DNA of 45,094 bases from JBBQRS01 sp038214535 (GTDB lineage: Bacteria; Chloroflexota; Anaerolineae; CG2-30-64-16). A program made the position numbers and the translations under genes. The notes under the pieces were generated by a model. The model saw nothing but the letters and a program-made list of their open reading frames with translations. It was not told the DNA's origin and did no database searches. The stretch is from NCBI GenBank assembly GCA_038214535.1, contig JBBQRS010000028.1, positions 1 to 45,094 of the forward strand. The letters run 5' to 3'. Of the stretch, positions 43,883 to 45,094 are shown in pieces; the stretch's first letter is position 1, and each line of letters begins with the position of its first letter.

Positions 43883-44403
43883 TACCACCGAGTGGATATC
43901 TTCGCCGGGTTATCATCACCCTTGTGCTGCTGACCATCCCGTTGCTGTTGGGCTTGCCGTTTCTGTATGACGTCATCAAAGTGAACTGGACCAGCACGAT
44001 GGAGGATCAGATCGCGGTTGAAGCGCAGCAAGGCCCGCGTCTTTCCGCGCCGGTTGGGGCCGTGCGTTTCGACGGGCCGAGTTTGCCCCAAAATGGTGAA
44101 CTGCCGATCAATCCTGTGCCGGCCGATGACGTGTCGCTGGCGCGCGGCAGCGTGCTGTTTGCCCGTAATTGCTCGGTGTGTCACGGCAATGGCGGGTTAG
44201 GCGATGGCCCCATCACGGAGTTCTGGAAGCCGGATATGAACCGGCCCGCAAACCTGACCGAACCCCGTATGGCCGAGCAATCGGACGGTTCCATCTACCT
44301 GACGATTTCACAGGGCTACGGCGCAATGCCGCCGTTGAATGAAAATCTTAACCAGCGCTCGCGCTGGGATGTGGTGAATTACGTTCGGAGCCTGAGTCAG
44401 TGA
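43879..44403 (+). CDS. actE: Alternative complex III subunit ActE (monohaem cytochrome c)
   Basis: A membrane-anchored monohaem cytochrome c of 174 residues. The single N-terminal helix (VIITLVLLTIPLLLGLPFLY) is followed by a short linker and a cytochrome domain with CSVCH near residue 97 and a probable distal Met in GYGAMPPLNENL. This agrees with ActE of known ACIII. It overlaps actD by four bases. In other ACIII loci a second NrfD-like subunit, ActF, may follow; none is visible in the remaining window, where a dihaem cytochrome gene follows instead. Confidence 0.92.
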   Translation: MIPPSGYLRRVIITLVLLTIPLLLGLPFLYDVIKVNWTSTMEDQIAVEAQQGPRLSAPVGAVRFDGPSLPQNGELPINPVPADDVSLARGSVLFARNCSVCHGNGGLGDGPITEFWKPDMNRPANLTEPRMAEQSDGSIYLTISQGYGAMPPLNENLNQRSRWDVVNYVRSLSQ

Positions 44404-44465
44404 TGTATCCCCGACCCGGTTTGACCATCAGGCGGGGCAGGCACACCTCAAAGAGGAAGCAGCTT

Positions 44466-45094
44466 ATGAAGACACGTATCTTGCTTGTTGCGATCATCGG
44501 TCTTTTGGGGCTTGCCCTGGCGGCCTGCCAGACTCCTGCTCCGTTGCCGGTCGCGCCGACGCCGATCCAGACGTTGGTTCCCGCGACCCTGCCGCCGCCG
44601 GGCGCGCCGACGCCGATTCCCGGCATGGAAGCCGTGAAGTTTCCTGTCGCCCCGCCGGAGCAACTTGCGGGGCAGGCCGTGTATGAGGCCAACTGCGCCA
44701 GTTGTCATGGGGCCGACGGCGCAGGCGTCGTAGAAAACGCGCGTAACTTCAACGACCTGGACTACATGCACGCCTCCGCGCCGGTCTCTTTCTACCAGTC
44801 CATCACCGACGGCAAAGAGACGATGCCAGCCTTCGGCGATAGCCTGTCGGACGAGGATCGCTGGAACGTCACCTACTACTTGTGGCATTGGACCGTGCCG
44901 CAGGCTGTGTTGGACCTGGGCAAACCGGTCTATGACGCCAATTGTGTGGCCTGCCACGGGCCGGACGGCCAGGGCGCGATTCCGCAAGCCGCTAAGTTCA
45001 CCCCGGAGTTCATATCCAAGTCGCCGTCTGGCACGTTCTATGCGGCGGTGTCCGGCGGCATGGGCATCATGCCGGCGTGGCAAGATCGCCTGAG
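44466..45094 (+). CDS. Dihaem cytochrome c lipoprotein, C-terminus outside window
   Basis: An open frame that runs off the window end after 209 complete codons. The N-terminus MKTRILLVAIIGLLGLALAAC is a lipoprotein signal (lipobox LAAC, about Cys21), followed by a long Pro/Thr-rich linker. Two class I cytochrome domains follow: CASCH near residue 78, with Met in KETMPAFGDSL, and CVACH near 161. The start ATG lies after a GGAAGC tract. It is probably the last or a middle member of the act operon, adding a multihaem electron carrier. Its full length and final domain are not visible. Confidence 0.88.
   Translation, partial: MKTRILLVAIIGLLGLALAACQTPAPLPVAPTPIQTLVPATLPPPGAPTPIPGMEAVKFPVAPPEQLAGQAVYEANCASCHGADGAGVVENARNFNDLDYMHASAPVSFYQSITDGKETMPAFGDSLSDEDRWNVTYYLWHWTVPQAVLDLGKPVYDANCVACHGPDGQGAIPQAAKFTPEFISKSPSGTFYAAVSGGMGIMPAWQDRL

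Overview
This is a GC-rich bacterial chromosome segment that most resembles the phylum Chloroflexota (aerobic, Anaerolineae-like). The evidence is the gene content: an alternative complex III (ACIII) locus next to a caa3-type oxidase, a DUF2089 protein, a CIRCE-controlled hrcA-grpE-dnaK operon, frequent GTG/TTG starts and abundant dispersed hairpin repeats. No species can be named from the sequence alone.

Layout. 1-2421 holds the 3' three quarters of a 23S rRNA gene, a 5S rRNA gene and a terminator. 2424-5693 carries a glmU gene behind a leader with a terminator-like hairpin, a CNNM/CBS membrane protein and cytidine deaminase. 5694-8079 contains nadE on the minus strand, flanked by two hairpin repeats. 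8080-14966 runs recO, a MazG-like pyrophosphohydrolase, a fused glycyl-tRNA synthetase (GlyQ+GlyS) and a Rad50/SbcC ATPase without SbcD. 15013-18817 is the heat-shock operon with a perfect CIRCE operator, without dnaJ. 18825-21999 is a small operon (DUF2089, adhesin-like DUF4097-type protein, GNAT, SHOCT-like protein) whose three non-GNAT products share a short SHOCT-like element. 22031-30011 is accessory: ROK kinase, GNAT, Uma2 nuclease, SanA-like protein, HD hydrolase, a secreted protein, a patatin phospholipase interrupted by one in-frame TGA, a methyltransferase, a DUF6544-like protein and a BrnT/CopG-type toxin-antitoxin pair.

30164-45094 is a respiratory island on the plus strand: SURF1, coxB (with fused cytochrome c), coxA, coxC, coxD, then a YtkA-like lipoprotein, a CcoG/NapH-like membrane polyferredoxin and a FixH-like protein, then a cytochrome c lipoprotein and ACIII (actA, split actB1/actB2, actC, actD, actE), ending in a truncated dihaem cytochrome c lipoprotein. 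Together these would form a quinol:cytochrome c:O2 chain without a bc1 complex: ACIII oxidises quinol, small cytochromes carry electrons, and the caa3 oxidase reduces oxygen.

The most striking non-gene signal is palindromic repeats at several scales. One family has three intergenic copies (5737, 28316, 34630) with compensatory arm changes and a conserved loop. Two other hairpin repeats lie in frame inside coding genes: the GlyRS linker and the loop between cysteine clusters of the polyferredoxin. All functional statements rest on reading sequence and motifs; no database search was run.
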